Positions 1-6,643 of a DNA stretch of 6,841 nucleotides are shown here, in pieces. Made by a program: the position numbers and the translations under genes. The DNA is from an uncultured Propionibacteriaceae bacterium (GTDB taxonomy: Bacteria; Actinomycetota; Actinomycetes; Propionibacteriales; Propionibacteriaceae). The notes under the pieces are model-generated. The model saw only the letters and a program-made list of their open reading frames with translations. It was not told where the DNA came from and made no database searches. The stretch's first letter is position 1, and each line of letters begins with the position of its first letter. The stretch covers positions 1 through 6,841 of the forward strand of contig CAMCJC010000138.1 in the NCBI GenBank assembly GCA_945875065.1, in the 5' to 3' direction.

Positions 1-50
1 CCTGATTACACCGGGCTACATCCATAATAGCAGGATATACATCTTGTACA
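1..50. other. Atypical AT-richer junction sequence replacing lepA codons
   Basis: About 43% of positions 1-49 are G or C, against well over 60% in the genes around it. Minus-strand codons here (GTA, CAA, TAT, CCT, ATT, TGT, AAT) are ones the neighbouring genes rarely use. The translation no longer follows LepA. The hexamer TACATC (GATGTA on the minus strand) occurs three times, at 17-22, 38-43 and 47-52. The last copy lies at the junction and includes part of the palindrome TGTACA (45-50). This could be the end of an insertion sequence, or a repeat where an assembly stopped or was wrongly joined. With no transposase or partner inverted repeat visible, I do not assign a family. Confidence 0.5.
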
Positions 51-541
51 TCGGATTCGTCGCAGCCTATGATCCCGGCGAGTTCCGCAGCGTACTTCTC
101 GGGGTTGGCGCTGGGCAGGTCGATCTTGTTGAGCACCGGGATGATGTGGAGGTTTGCCTCCAACGCCAGGTAGAGGTTCGCCAGTGTCTGCGCCTCAATG
201 CCCTGGGCAGCGTCCACTAGCAGGATCGCGCCCTCACACGCGGCCAGCGAACGCGACACCTCGTATGTGAAGTCGACGTGACCCGGGGTGTCGATCATGT
301 TGAGGATGTGCTCGGTGCCACCGACCGTCCACGGCATTCGCACGGCCTGCGACTTGATCGTGATGCCGCGCTCGCGCTCAATGTCCATGCGATCCAGGTA
401 CTGGGCCCGCATCGCGCGCTCATCAACGACCTTCGTCAGCTGCAGCATGCGGTCCGCGAGTGTCGACTTGCCGTGGTCGATGTGCGCGATGATGCAGAAG
501 TTGCGGATGATCGCCGGGTCGGTCTTACCGGGAGCGGGCAT
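1..541 (-). CDS. lepA: Elongation factor 4 (LepA) GTPase, N-terminal part only
   Basis: LepA/EF4 is a ribosome-associated translational GTPase related to EF-G, thought to act on stalled or back-translocating ribosomes. The reading frame starts at ATG 541-539 (MPAPGKTDPAIIRNF), with an AAGGAA ribosome site at 552-547 and a 5-nt spacer. The G-domain motifs are clear: P-loop AHIDHGKST (residues 19-27), switch I RGITIKSQ with T61, DTPGH (84-88) and NKID (138-141). Family members are about 600 residues, so only about 180 codons are in view. Up to D164 (GCDESD) the match is good. After that the expected beta strand and G5 motif (VSAKTG-like) are missing and replaced by QDVYPAIMDVARCNQ, although the frame stays open to the edge. 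The gene is therefore either interrupted by an insertion or ends at a chimeric contig edge. It lies 61 bp downstream of the VIT1-like gene on the same strand. I see no convincing promoter or terminator in that gap, so co-transcription is possible. Identity is certain; the integrity of the gene is not. Confidence 0.96.
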   Translation of the reverse strand, partial: MPAPGKTDPAIIRNFCIIAHIDHGKSTLADRMLQLTKVVDERAMRAQYLDRMDIERERGITIKSQAVRMPWTVGGTEHILNMIDTPGHVDFTYEVSRSLAACEGAILLVDAAQGIEAQTLANLYLALEANLHIIPVLNKIDLPSANPEKYAAELAGIIGCDESDVQDVYPAIMDVARCNQ

Positions 542-602
542 GCATGTTCCTTGGTGCCGGGGGCGGGACGAGTCATCATCTCACGGAATCCCTCGGAAGG
601 TC

Positions 603-1325
603 TCACGCGACGCCGGAGACCCCCAGCAACGAACCAACCACCCAGGTCAGAGCCATCGCGGCTGCACCTCCGAAGACAATGCGCACGACTGCGCGATGCT
701 TGTCGGCCTGGCCGAGGTACGCCGAGATCCAGCCCGTCAGCGCCAACGCGACTGCGACCGCACCGAACGCCACGGGCATTCGAAGCGACGGCGGGGGCAA
801 CAGCACGAACGCCACGGGCAGCAGCGCACCGAGAGTGAACGCGATGAAGCTGGAGACGGCGGCGTGGGTCGGGTTGGTCAGATCGTCGGGGTCGATGCCC
901 AGTTCCGCGTCGAGGTGCGCGCGGAGCGGATCAACGGCACTCAGCTCAACCGCGACGCGATGGGCCGTCTCCTCGCTGAGGCCGCGCTTCCGGTAGAACC
1001 CGGCGAGCTCCTCCAGCTCACGCACAGGGTCCTCGATGAGCTCTCGCCGCTCCTTCTCCACCAAAGCCTTCTCGGTGTCCCGCTGAGTGGAGACGGATAC
1101 GTACTCCCCCATAGCCATCGAACCAGCACCCGCCACGAGTCCGGCGATGCCCGCGGTGGCGATCGCCGCGGTGTTGGCGGGATTAACCGCGGCCACGCCG
1201 AGGACGAGGCCGGCAACCGACGTGATGCCATCGTTCGCGCCGAGCACGGCGGCGCGCAACCAGTTGAGCGTCGTGCTGAGCGACGCAGAATGCGGCTCTG
1301 CGCGAATAGCTTCCGTGATCGTCAT
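603..1325 (-). CDS. VIT1/CCC1 family iron/manganese transporter
   Basis: A 240-residue membrane protein of the VIT1/CCC1 family. Its eukaryotic members move Fe2+ or Mn2+ out of the cytosol into vacuoles; bacterial members are presumed to export or detoxify these metals. Visible hallmarks are RAAVLGANDGI (24-34, with D32) opening membrane segment 1 and GSMAMGEYVSVSTQRD (68-83) at the end of segment 2. A hydrophilic, glutamate-rich helical region (about 84-150, including EKERRELIED) matches the cytosolic metal-binding domain. Three more membrane segments follow at about 155-177, 183-204 and 215-236, giving the five-helix family layout. I chose the ATG at 1325, not the longer frame start at 1409, because the extra 28 residues are low-complexity and family similarity begins near residue 20. 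There is no clear ribosome site, but a TAGCTT box 7 nt upstream would suit a leaderless transcript. The substrate (Fe or Mn) cannot be decided from sequence. Confidence 0.93.
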   Translation of the reverse strand: MTITEAIRAEPHSASLSTTLNWLRAAVLGANDGITSVAGLVLGVAAVNPANTAAIATAGIAGLVAGAGSMAMGEYVSVSTQRDTEKALVEKERRELIEDPVRELEELAGFYRKRGLSEETAHRVAVELSAVDPLRAHLDAELGIDPDDLTNPTHAAVSSFIAFTLGALLPVAFVLLPPPSLRMPVAFGAVAVALALTGWISAYLGQADKHRAVVRIVFGGAAAMALTWVVGSLLGVSGVA

Positions 1326-1332
1326 GGAACCA

Positions 1333-1338
1333 AAGCTA
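1333..1338 (-). promoter_or_regulatory. Candidate -10 box of a leaderless promoter for the VIT1/CCC1 gene
   Basis: Read on the minus strand, TAGCTT (1338-1333) fits the actinobacterial -10 pattern TANNNT and lies 7 nt before the A of ATG 1325. Transcription would then start at the start codon itself. This agrees with the lack of a Shine-Dalgarno sequence. No convincing -35 box is seen. Leaderless mRNAs are common in actinobacteria, but a TANNNT match alone is weak evidence. Confidence 0.35.
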
Positions 1339-1427
1339 AGATTCTGGTGGGGCAAGGGGCCAGTCGCCGTTGGGGTGGCTTGCCATACTCCCCATCCATG
1401 GCAACCCAAACCTCACCGGCGGAGGAT

Positions 1428-1457
1428 TTGGCCGAGGCGATGGCCCTCGGGTAGCCT
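1428..1457 (+). promoter_or_regulatory. Candidate promoter of rpsT
   Basis: TTGGCC (1428-1433) and TAGCCT (1452-1457) are separated by 18 bp and resemble sigma-A-type -35 and -10 boxes. Transcription would begin near 1464, leaving a leader of about 55 nt before the GTG start at 1520. This is the only reasonable pair I found in the 194-bp divergent gap between the VIT1/CCC1 gene and rpsT (1326-1519). Nothing else in the gap stands out. Confidence 0.4.
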
Positions 1458-1519
1458 GGACCGTCGCGTCCACGAGGCGCGTGTACCGAGAACCCAAGAT
1501 CTGAGCGAGGCAAGCCCAA

Positions 1520-1783
1520 GTGGCCAACATCAAGTCCCAGAAGAAGCGCATCAAGACCAACGAGATCGCGCGTCAGCGCAACAAGGCGATCAAGTCGCAG
1601 CTGCGCACCCATGTGCGTAACTTCCGCACGGCCGTCGCCGCCGGCGAGAACGAGAAGGCCGTTGAACTCGCCAAGGTCGCGAACCGCGCCCTGGACAAGG
1701 CCGTCACCAAGGGCGTCATCCACGCCAACCAGGCCGCCAACCGCAAGTCCGCGATCAGCCTGACTGTGAACACGCTCGCCTGA
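1520..1783 (+). CDS. rpsT: Small ribosomal subunit protein bS20
   Basis: An 87-residue basic protein of the usual S20 length. It binds 16S rRNA and helps assemble the small ribosomal subunit. Family features are the lysine/arginine-rich start MANIKSQKKRIKTNE, the long basic helix with RNKAIKSQLRTHVRNF (20-35), and the C-terminal KGVIHANQAANRKS (64-77). The start codon is GTG at 1520, preceded by GAGG at 1507-1510 with a 9-nt spacer. A non-ATG start is notable because S20 synthesis in E. coli depends on a UUG start and is limited by translational feedback; whether that applies here is unknown. The gene is divergent from the VIT1/CCC1 and lepA genes, has its own likely promoter, and is followed 18 bp later by a strong hairpin, so it is probably monocistronic. 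The rpsT-lepA divergent pairing is common in high-GC Gram-positive bacteria. Confidence 0.98.
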   Translation: MANIKSQKKRIKTNEIARQRNKAIKSQLRTHVRNFRTAVAAGENEKAVELAKVANRALDKAVTKGVIHANQAANRKSAISLTVNTLA

Positions 1784-1801
1784 GATCGTGACCAGGCAGT
1801 T

Positions 1802-1833
1802 AGCGCCCCGACCCACTCGGTGGTCGGGGCGCT
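1802..1833 (+). terminator. GC-rich hairpin terminator after rpsT
   Basis: Perfect inverted repeat: AGCGCCCCGACC (1802-1813) pairs with GGTCGGGGCGCT (1822-1833) around an 8-nt loop, giving a 12-bp, very GC-rich stem. It begins 18 nt after the rpsT stop. The following bases are TCTCGCG, so the U-tract is poor, as is common in actinobacterial terminators. Because the repeat is symmetrical it could also stop antisense transcription. It argues that the DUF1846 gene downstream does not simply extend the rpsT transcript, and also that the DUF1846 coding region starts at 1880 and not at an upstream start inside the stem. Confidence 0.85.
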
Positions 1834-1879
1834 TCTCGCGCTATCGATAAAGCCAACATCTTTCAGAGGGGAGCCTGTC

Positions 1880-3370
1880 ATGCATGCTGTCGGATTCGAC
1901 CGGGACAAGTACCTGGCCCTCCAGGGCGAACACATCGAGGCCCGCCGCAAACAGTTCGGCGGCAAGCTGTACCTCGAGTTCGGAGGCAAGCTCGTCGACG
2001 ACATGCATGCCTCCAGGGTCCTGCCTGGCTTCACCCCGGACAACAAGATCGTGATGCTGGCTGGCCTCGCCGACGAGGTGGAGATCGTCGTCGTCGTCAA
2101 CGCCCAGGACTTCGCGCGGCACAAGGTCCGCGCAGACCTCGGGATCTCCTATGAGGACGATGTGCTTCGGCATATCGACGCGTTCCGGGACTACGGACTG
2201 CACGTCGGCAGCGTCGTGATTTCCCACTGGAGCAACGATATTCGTGAGGCGGCGGCGTTCAAGCGAAAGCTGGAGCGGCTCGGCATGAAGGTGTACCGGC
2301 ACTACGTCATCCCCGGTTACCCGCACGACGTCACCCGTATCGTCTCCGCCGATGGCTATGGCCGCAACGAGTACATCAAGACCGAGCGCGATTTGATCGT
2401 CGTGACGGCCCCCGGCCCGGGCTCGGGCAAGATGGCAACCTGCCTGTCGCAGCTGTACCACGATCACGAGCGCGGCATCCAGTCCGGGTACGCCAAGTTC
2501 GAGACGTTCCCGATCTGGAACCTGCCGCTCGACCATCCAGTCAACATCGCGTACGAGGCCGCGACCGCGGACCTCGACGATGTCAACATGATCGACCACT
2601 ACCACCTGGCGGCATACGGGGTGCAGACGGTCAACTACAACAGGGATATCGAGATCTTCCCGGTCCTCAAACGTCTCTTCGAGCAGCTTCTCGGGACCTC
2701 CCCGTACCAGTCCCCCACCGACATGGGCGTCAACATGGCCGGGCGCTGCATCAGCGACGATGAGGTGTGTCGCCAGGCGTCACGCCAGGAAGTGATCCGC
2801 CGCTACTTCAAGGCGCTCGTGCAGGAGCACCGTGACCAGTCTGAGCCCGTCCAGTCCGAGCGCATTGCGCTCCTGATGACGCAGCTCGGCGTCGAGCGCG
2901 AGGACCGTCCGGTCGTGACCCCTGCTCTCGAGAAGGCGAAGGCGACAAAGGCACCGGCCGCGGCGATTCAACTCCCTGACGGCCAGATCATCGTCGGCAA
3001 GACCTCGCCCCTGCTTGGGGCTTGCTCGGCGATGCTGCTCGACGCCCTCAAGGCGCTCGCTGGCATAGATCCGGAGGTCAAGCTGTTGGCAACGGAAACG
3101 ATCGAGCCCATCCAGACGCTTAAGACCCGGCATCTGGGCAGTCGCAACCCCCGCCTTCACACCGATGAAGTCCTGATCGCGCTGTCCGTCAGCGCCAATG
3201 ACAGCGAGTTCGCGCGCCGCGCTCTCGCGCAATTGGAGAATCTGCGAGGTTGCGAGATCCACTCGAGCGTGATCCTGGGGCCGGTGGATGAGGCAATCCT
3301 ACGGAACCTCGGCACCAACATCACGTGTGAGCCGGTGTTCCAGACCAAGCAGCTTTACCGGAAGCGGTAA
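1880..3370 (+). CDS. DUF1846 (UPF0371) domain protein of unknown function
   Basis: A 496-residue soluble protein covering the full length expected for the DUF1846/UPF0371 family. The biochemical role is not established; labels such as ATP-dependent peptidase for some members lack experimental support as far as I know. Visible features are the N-terminal GFDRDKYLALQGEHIEARR (5-23) and LYLEFGGKL (30-38), the segment RVLPGFTPDNKI (46-57), and the glycine-rich P-loop-like PGPGSGK (178-184) followed by MATCLSQLYHD. The next stretch includes FETFPIWNLPLDHPVNIAYEAATADL (207-232) and PTDMGVNMAG (279-288), and a separate C-terminal domain (about 355-496) contains LPDGQIIVGKTSPLLG. The G-rich motif suggests nucleotide or phosphate binding, but that is inference. 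There are no signal peptide or membrane segments. The ATG at 1880 has a strong AGAGGGGAG ribosome site (1865-1873) with a 6-nt spacer. The gene converges on holA with only 4 bp between stop codons. Confidence 0.95.
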   Translation: MHAVGFDRDKYLALQGEHIEARRKQFGGKLYLEFGGKLVDDMHASRVLPGFTPDNKIVMLAGLADEVEIVVVVNAQDFARHKVRADLGISYEDDVLRHIDAFRDYGLHVGSVVISHWSNDIREAAAFKRKLERLGMKVYRHYVIPGYPHDVTRIVSADGYGRNEYIKTERDLIVVTAPGPGSGKMATCLSQLYHDHERGIQSGYAKFETFPIWNLPLDHPVNIAYEAATADLDDVNMIDHYHLAAYGVQTVNYNRDIEIFPVLKRLFEQLLGTSPYQSPTDMGVNMAGRCISDDEVCRQASRQEVIRRYFKALVQEHRDQSEPVQSERIALLMTQLGVEREDRPVVTPALEKAKATKAPAAAIQLPDGQIIVGKTSPLLGACSAMLLDALKALAGIDPEVKLLATETIEPIQTLKTRHLGSRNPRLHTDEVLIALSVSANDSEFARRALAQLENLRGCEIHSSVILGPVDEAILRNLGTNITCEPVFQTKQLYRKR

Positions 3371-3372
3371 GC
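3352..3372. terminator. Candidate bidirectional hairpin between the DUF1846 gene and holA
   Basis: GCTTTACCG (3352-3360) pairs with CGGTAAGC (3365-3372), with one bulged T and a GAAG loop. The stem spans the TAA stop of the DUF1846 gene (3368-3370) and ends 3 nt before the holA stop (3375-3377). It lies exactly where two converging transcripts should end. No T-rich tract follows on either strand, so termination activity is only a suggestion. Confidence 0.4.
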
Positions 3373-3374
3373 GA

Positions 3375-4349
3375 TCAGCGGTGTCTGAGGGCCAGCACAT
3401 CAAGCACCATCTTTTCAAGCGCGTACTCAGCGCTGATCGCGGCGCCCTTGACCTCGGCATCGGTGCGGGCGATGATTCCGATCGCGGCGGCGACCGCGGC
3501 TCCGCTCCAGTGCCGCGCCTGCCGCTGGTAGTCCTTGACCTTGAAAGGCGGCACCCCCATCCGTGCCGCCAGATCCGGCGGGTTGCCGCGCGCGTCTAGC
3601 AACTGGCCGAGCGCCCGGAACGCTCCGGCGAATGCCGAGGTGAACAGCACGGGTGCCGTCCCGGTGCCGAGTGACCAGCGCAGCCGCTCCAAGCCCTCCG
3701 AAGCATTCCCAGCCAGCACCGCATCAACCACCGCGAACGACGTCACCTCGGCGCGGCCCGCGAAGTAGCGGGCGATGAGGGACTCGTCGATCACCTTTCT
3801 ATCGGCGTCCGCAGCGAGCTGTGCGACCGCCGCAACCAGCGATCTGAGGTCGGTACCGACCGCCGCGACCAGTACCCCGCCGGCATCAAGTGACATCTTC
3901 ACCCCGAGCCGTTTCGCCTCATCGACGCACGTGCGCGGCAGATTCCAGGGTTTTGGAGCCTCAACCTTTACCAGCTCGACCTTGGCCTTCTTTAGCTTGT
4001 CGAGCAGCCCTTTGCCCTTGAGGCCGCCCTCATGCACGAGGAGTAGGCAGAGCTCCTCGGCGGGCTGCTTGGCCAGGGCGACAAGGGCGTCAACAGCCTC
4101 GGGAGGGGTCGAGCCGACATCGTCGATGATGGCGATAGTGTGGCTGGCTAGCAGCGATCCTCCGGCGACCTCAGAGAGCATGGCATCCCCCAGGGCGGCT
4201 CCGGTGATGCGGTTGACCTGAGCCTCAGGCATCTCCGCGAGCGCGGCGGCCTTACGCTCGTCGACGAGGCGTAAGGTCAGCAGGCTCTCACTGCCGGTGA
4301 TGAGGAGGGTGGAACCGAAAACGCTCACCGGCACAGCATGCCACCTCAC
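3375..4349 (-). CDS. holA: DNA polymerase III subunit delta
   Basis: A 324-residue protein of the HolA family, the clamp-loader subunit that opens the beta sliding clamp during replication. Support comes from the N-terminal LLITGSESLLTLRLVDE (15-31), the AAA+-like domain with strands TIAIIDDVGS (71-80) and LCLLLVHEGG (100-109), and KPWNLPRTCVDEAKRLGV (133-150). The C-terminal collar contains the typical PFKVKDYQRQARHWS (268-282) and DAEVKGAAISAEYALEKMVLDVL (297-319). Overall similarity is the modest kind usual for delta subunits. The first start is GTG 4349-4347, which overlaps the comEC stop as GTGA and has AAGG about 10 nt upstream. A second GTG at 4334-4332 has AGGTGG 6 nt before it and is an equally good start, losing five residues. 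The overlap implies translational coupling to comEC. The neighbourhood comEA-comEC-holA is widespread in bacteria. Confidence 0.93.
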   Translation of the reverse strand: MRWHAVPVSVFGSTLLITGSESLLTLRLVDERKAAALAEMPEAQVNRITGAALGDAMLSEVAGGSLLASHTIAIIDDVGSTPPEAVDALVALAKQPAEELCLLLVHEGGLKGKGLLDKLKKAKVELVKVEAPKPWNLPRTCVDEAKRLGVKMSLDAGGVLVAAVGTDLRSLVAAVAQLAADADRKVIDESLIARYFAGRAEVTSFAVVDAVLAGNASEGLERLRWSLGTGTAPVLFTSAFAGAFRALGQLLDARGNPPDLAARMGVPPFKVKDYQRQARHWSGAAVAAAIGIIARTDAEVKGAAISAEYALEKMVLDVLALRHR

Positions 4350-6643
4350 GGCGACCAGGCCTTAACGCTCGGACCGTCCGGCGTGGCCGCCACGAGGATA
4401 TGGCCCTGTTGATCGGTTCGGGCGACAATCATCCCAAGGTCCGTGACCATACGCAGCGTCCGAGTCGAGGGATGCCCGTAGCTGTTGCCCTTGCCAGCGC
4501 TAGCGACCGCCACCTTGGCTTGCGTGGCTGCCAAGAGCCTAGGCTCTTGCCTGGCGGAGCCGTGGTGCGGCAGCTTGAGCACATCGACGACAGGGGCTCG
4601 ACCCAACCGCTGGAACTGTGTCAGTGCCCGTGCCTGGCCCATCGGCTCCGCGTCACCCGCCACCAGAATGCGAACCCCCGATACGGCGGCGATACCCACG
4701 AGCGATGCATCGTTCTCGGCGGAGCTTTCACCCTCACGTTCGCTGTCTACGACCGGCGTTTCCCATGCTGAGATCGTAGTCCAAGTGACTAGCCCAACCG
4801 CGATCGTTTGCCCCTCCTCGGCAACCTGCACCTGGGAGCCCGCGCTGGTCGCCTCTTCGCGGACGGCCCTGGCCGCCCCGGGCGGGGAGGCAACGCGAGT
4901 AACGAGTACCAACGAGGGTCGGTAACGCTTCAGGAGCGCCGCTGCGCCGCCGACATGATCGGCGTGGAAGTGCGTGAGGATCAGCACGGTCACGCGACGG
5001 ACCCCCAACTTGTCTAGGCAGCCGAGGGCGCTTTGCGGCTCCGGGGCCGCATCAATGACGACCGCCTCGCCATCGCCGGCCCGCAACACAGTCATGTCGC
5101 CCTGCCCAACGTCGCAGAAGACGGCGTCCCAGGCGATGGGTGCGCGTCGAGGCAGCAGGTTGGGCGCTACCAGCAGCAGAGTCAGGACCAGGGTGGTAAG
5201 CGGCTGGGCGACAAGTCTTGGGATGACGCACGCCAGCGCCCCAGCGACCGCGATTCCACCGATCATCCCGACCGCTCCCGTCGGCCAAGGGATCGTCGCG
5301 GCCGGCAGGGCACTGGCCATGCCGGCCACCGCGAGGATGGGCTGGACCGTCCACCCGGCTAGGCACACGGCGAGGTTCGCGGCTGCCGGCCACCAGCTCA
5401 GGGTCGCAGTGACCAGCCCGAGCACAGTGGCGGGCCCCACGAACGGGCCTGCCAAGACGTTGGCTAGGACGCCGATCAGCGAGGCTTCGCCCGACAGCGC
5501 CGTGGTTAACGGGAGTGTCACGATCTGCGCCGCCAGCGGGATGGCGATCGCCTCGGCGAGCCAATCCGGCAACCACCGAGCTAGAGCGGCGCTCGTCGGC
5601 TGCCCGACCAACACGATCCCGCCGCACGCCGCCGCCGACAGCGCGAAACCCCAGGAGCGTGCGAGCCACGGGTCGAGGACGGTCAAGGTGATGATGGCTA
5701 AGCTCAGGTTCCGCACGCTCCGCTTGCCACGTGCGAGCCCCGCCGCCGGCAGCGTCACCAGTCCCATGGCGGCCGCCCGCAGCACCGACGGCTCCGCGCG
5801 GCACAGCACGACGAAGAAGGCGACGGCCCCCGCAGCGCAGCACCGGATCGCCCAGCCACGCACCCCCAAGAGCCGCACCAGCCCGATGACCACCGCCAGG
5901 ACCAGCATCAAGTTGGCCCCGGAAACCGCCATCAGGTGGGTCAGGCTCGCTGCCTGGAACCGGTCTTCGAGCGCTGGGTTCACTGCGGACCTATCGCCGA
6001 CCACCAGCGATGGCACCAGCCCAGCTTGGTCCGGAGGAAGGCGGGCAGCTGCCTTCCGCAGCCCGTCACGCAGCCATGAGACGGCACCATCGAGCGGGCC
6101 GGGCTCGGCGACCTTGTCACGCACAGCTGTCACCACGATAGCTGCGGTGGCCTGGGACCCGGCCGCCTCAGGGCGCAGGCGGCCTACCACGCGGACGGTA
6201 GTCCCCGCCGAAAGCGTCGCCAGTGCCTCACCCGAGGCGCGTGTCGCGAGCAAGGTCAGGGGGATCGAGCCCATGACTTTGATGCCACCGGCATCCAGCC
6301 CCCGGGCACTTCCTGAGCGCAGGGTCAGCCCATCACCCCGGCCATTCGGACGGCGCGCGTCGCCTTCGAGCCGCACGGTCGCCGTAACGACAGCTGAACG
6401 CTGCGCCAGCTGTGGCACAGCTCCCGAGTGAAGCGCCTGCTCCCGTAGGGTGGCGGAAGTGGCGCTCACGGCCAACGCGAGAACCAGAGCTACCTGCCAG
6501 GGGCGCCGGAGCAGGCGAACCAACACCAGGGCCAGGGCTAGCAGAGCCAGCAGCCATGGGCCTGGCCGCCACCCCGAAGTTCCCAGCCAGGCTCCCGCCC
6601 ACGCGGCGCCAGCCGCCGGAACGAGGCGCCAATCGTGGCTCAC
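4346..6643 (-). CDS. comEC: ComEC/Rec2 family DNA-uptake channel protein
   Basis: A 765-residue inner-membrane protein of the ComEC/Rec2 family, the channel that brings single-stranded DNA into the cytoplasm during transformation. Domains in order: two N-terminal hydrophobic segments (about 28-66); a soluble OB-like region (about 80-175); the multi-helix Competence domain (about 205-480), opening with GDRSAVNPALEDRF and THLMAVSGANLMLV (235-248); a last hydrophobic stretch (about 482-497); then a C-terminal metallo-beta-lactamase domain. That last domain has CDVGQGD (510-516), the metal-ligand motif THFHADHVGG (557-566), NDASLVG (644-650), VAGDAE (661-666), LPHHGS (691-696) and GHPS (723-726), so its ligands look complete and a nuclease that degrades the non-transported strand is plausible. 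The GTG start at 6643 overlaps the comEA stop (GTGA) with only a weak GGTGA ribosome site, so coupling is likely. Competence itself is not proven; many actinobacteria carry comEC without shown transformation. Confidence 0.96.
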   Translation of the reverse strand: MSHDWRLVPAAGAAWAGAWLGTSGWRPGPWLLALLALALVLVRLLRRPWQVALVLALAVSATSATLREQALHSGAVPQLAQRSAVVTATVRLEGDARRPNGRGDGLTLRSGSARGLDAGGIKVMGSIPLTLLATRASGEALATLSAGTTVRVVGRLRPEAAGSQATAAIVVTAVRDKVAEPGPLDGAVSWLRDGLRKAAARLPPDQAGLVPSLVVGDRSAVNPALEDRFQAASLTHLMAVSGANLMLVLAVVIGLVRLLGVRGWAIRCCAAGAVAFFVVLCRAEPSVLRAAAMGLVTLPAAGLARGKRSVRNLSLAIITLTVLDPWLARSWGFALSAAACGGIVLVGQPTSAALARWLPDWLAEAIAIPLAAQIVTLPLTTALSGEASLIGVLANVLAGPFVGPATVLGLVTATLSWWPAAANLAVCLAGWTVQPILAVAGMASALPAATIPWPTGAVGMIGGIAVAGALACVIPRLVAQPLTTLVLTLLLVAPNLLPRRAPIAWDAVFCDVGQGDMTVLRAGDGEAVVIDAAPEPQSALGCLDKLGVRRVTVLILTHFHADHVGGAAALLKRYRPSLVLVTRVASPPGAARAVREEATSAGSQVQVAEEGQTIAVGLVTWTTISAWETPVVDSEREGESSAENDASLVGIAAVSGVRILVAGDAEPMGQARALTQFQRLGRAPVVDVLKLPHHGSARQEPRLLAATQAKVAVASAGKGNSYGHPSTRTLRMVTDLGMIVARTDQQGHILVAATPDGPSVKAWSP
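4532..4549. repeat. Perfect 18-bp palindrome inside comEC
   Basis: CAAGAGCCTAGGCTCTTG reads identically on both strands. It encodes part of QEPRLLA near residues 699-705 of ComEC, just after the LPHHGS motif. By my rough calculation a perfect palindrome this long is expected about 0.03-0.06 times in a window of this size. It could bind a dimeric regulator or form a cruciform, or be chance. Confidence 0.7.

Noticed and set aside
542..602. Search for a separate lepA promoter or a terminator after the VIT1/CCC1 gene
   Set aside because: No TANNNT box with suitable spacing and no stable stem was found in this 61-bp gap.
1326..1409. N-terminal extension of 28 residues on the VIT1/CCC1 transporter
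   Set aside because: The extra residues do not resemble the family and no ribosome site precedes the earlier start.
288..1454. Plus-strand open frame of 388 codons opposite lepA and the VIT1/CCC1 gene
   Set aside because: It spans two recognised minus-strand genes and their gap, and its translation is arginine-rich with no recognisable domain.
1841..1864. TATCGA/GATAAA as a -10 box for the DUF1846 gene
   Set aside because: No hexamer fits TANNNT well, and the -35 position would fall within the terminator hairpin. I cannot support a specific promoter.
1820..1879. Upstream start for the DUF1846 protein, adding 20 residues
   Set aside because: The start would lie inside the rpsT terminator stem, whereas ATG 1880 has a strong ribosome site and matches the family start.
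2086..2100. Short GTC trinucleotide run in the DUF1846 gene
   Set aside because: It simply encodes the IVVVVN strand with the preferred high-GC valine codon; four repeats are unremarkable.
4974..6431. Long plus-strand open frame (485 codons) antisense to comEC
   Set aside because: The predicted protein is low-complexity (rich in A, S, T, R and P) with no family motif, and it lies opposite a well-supported comEC. Long antisense frames are expected in high-GC DNA.
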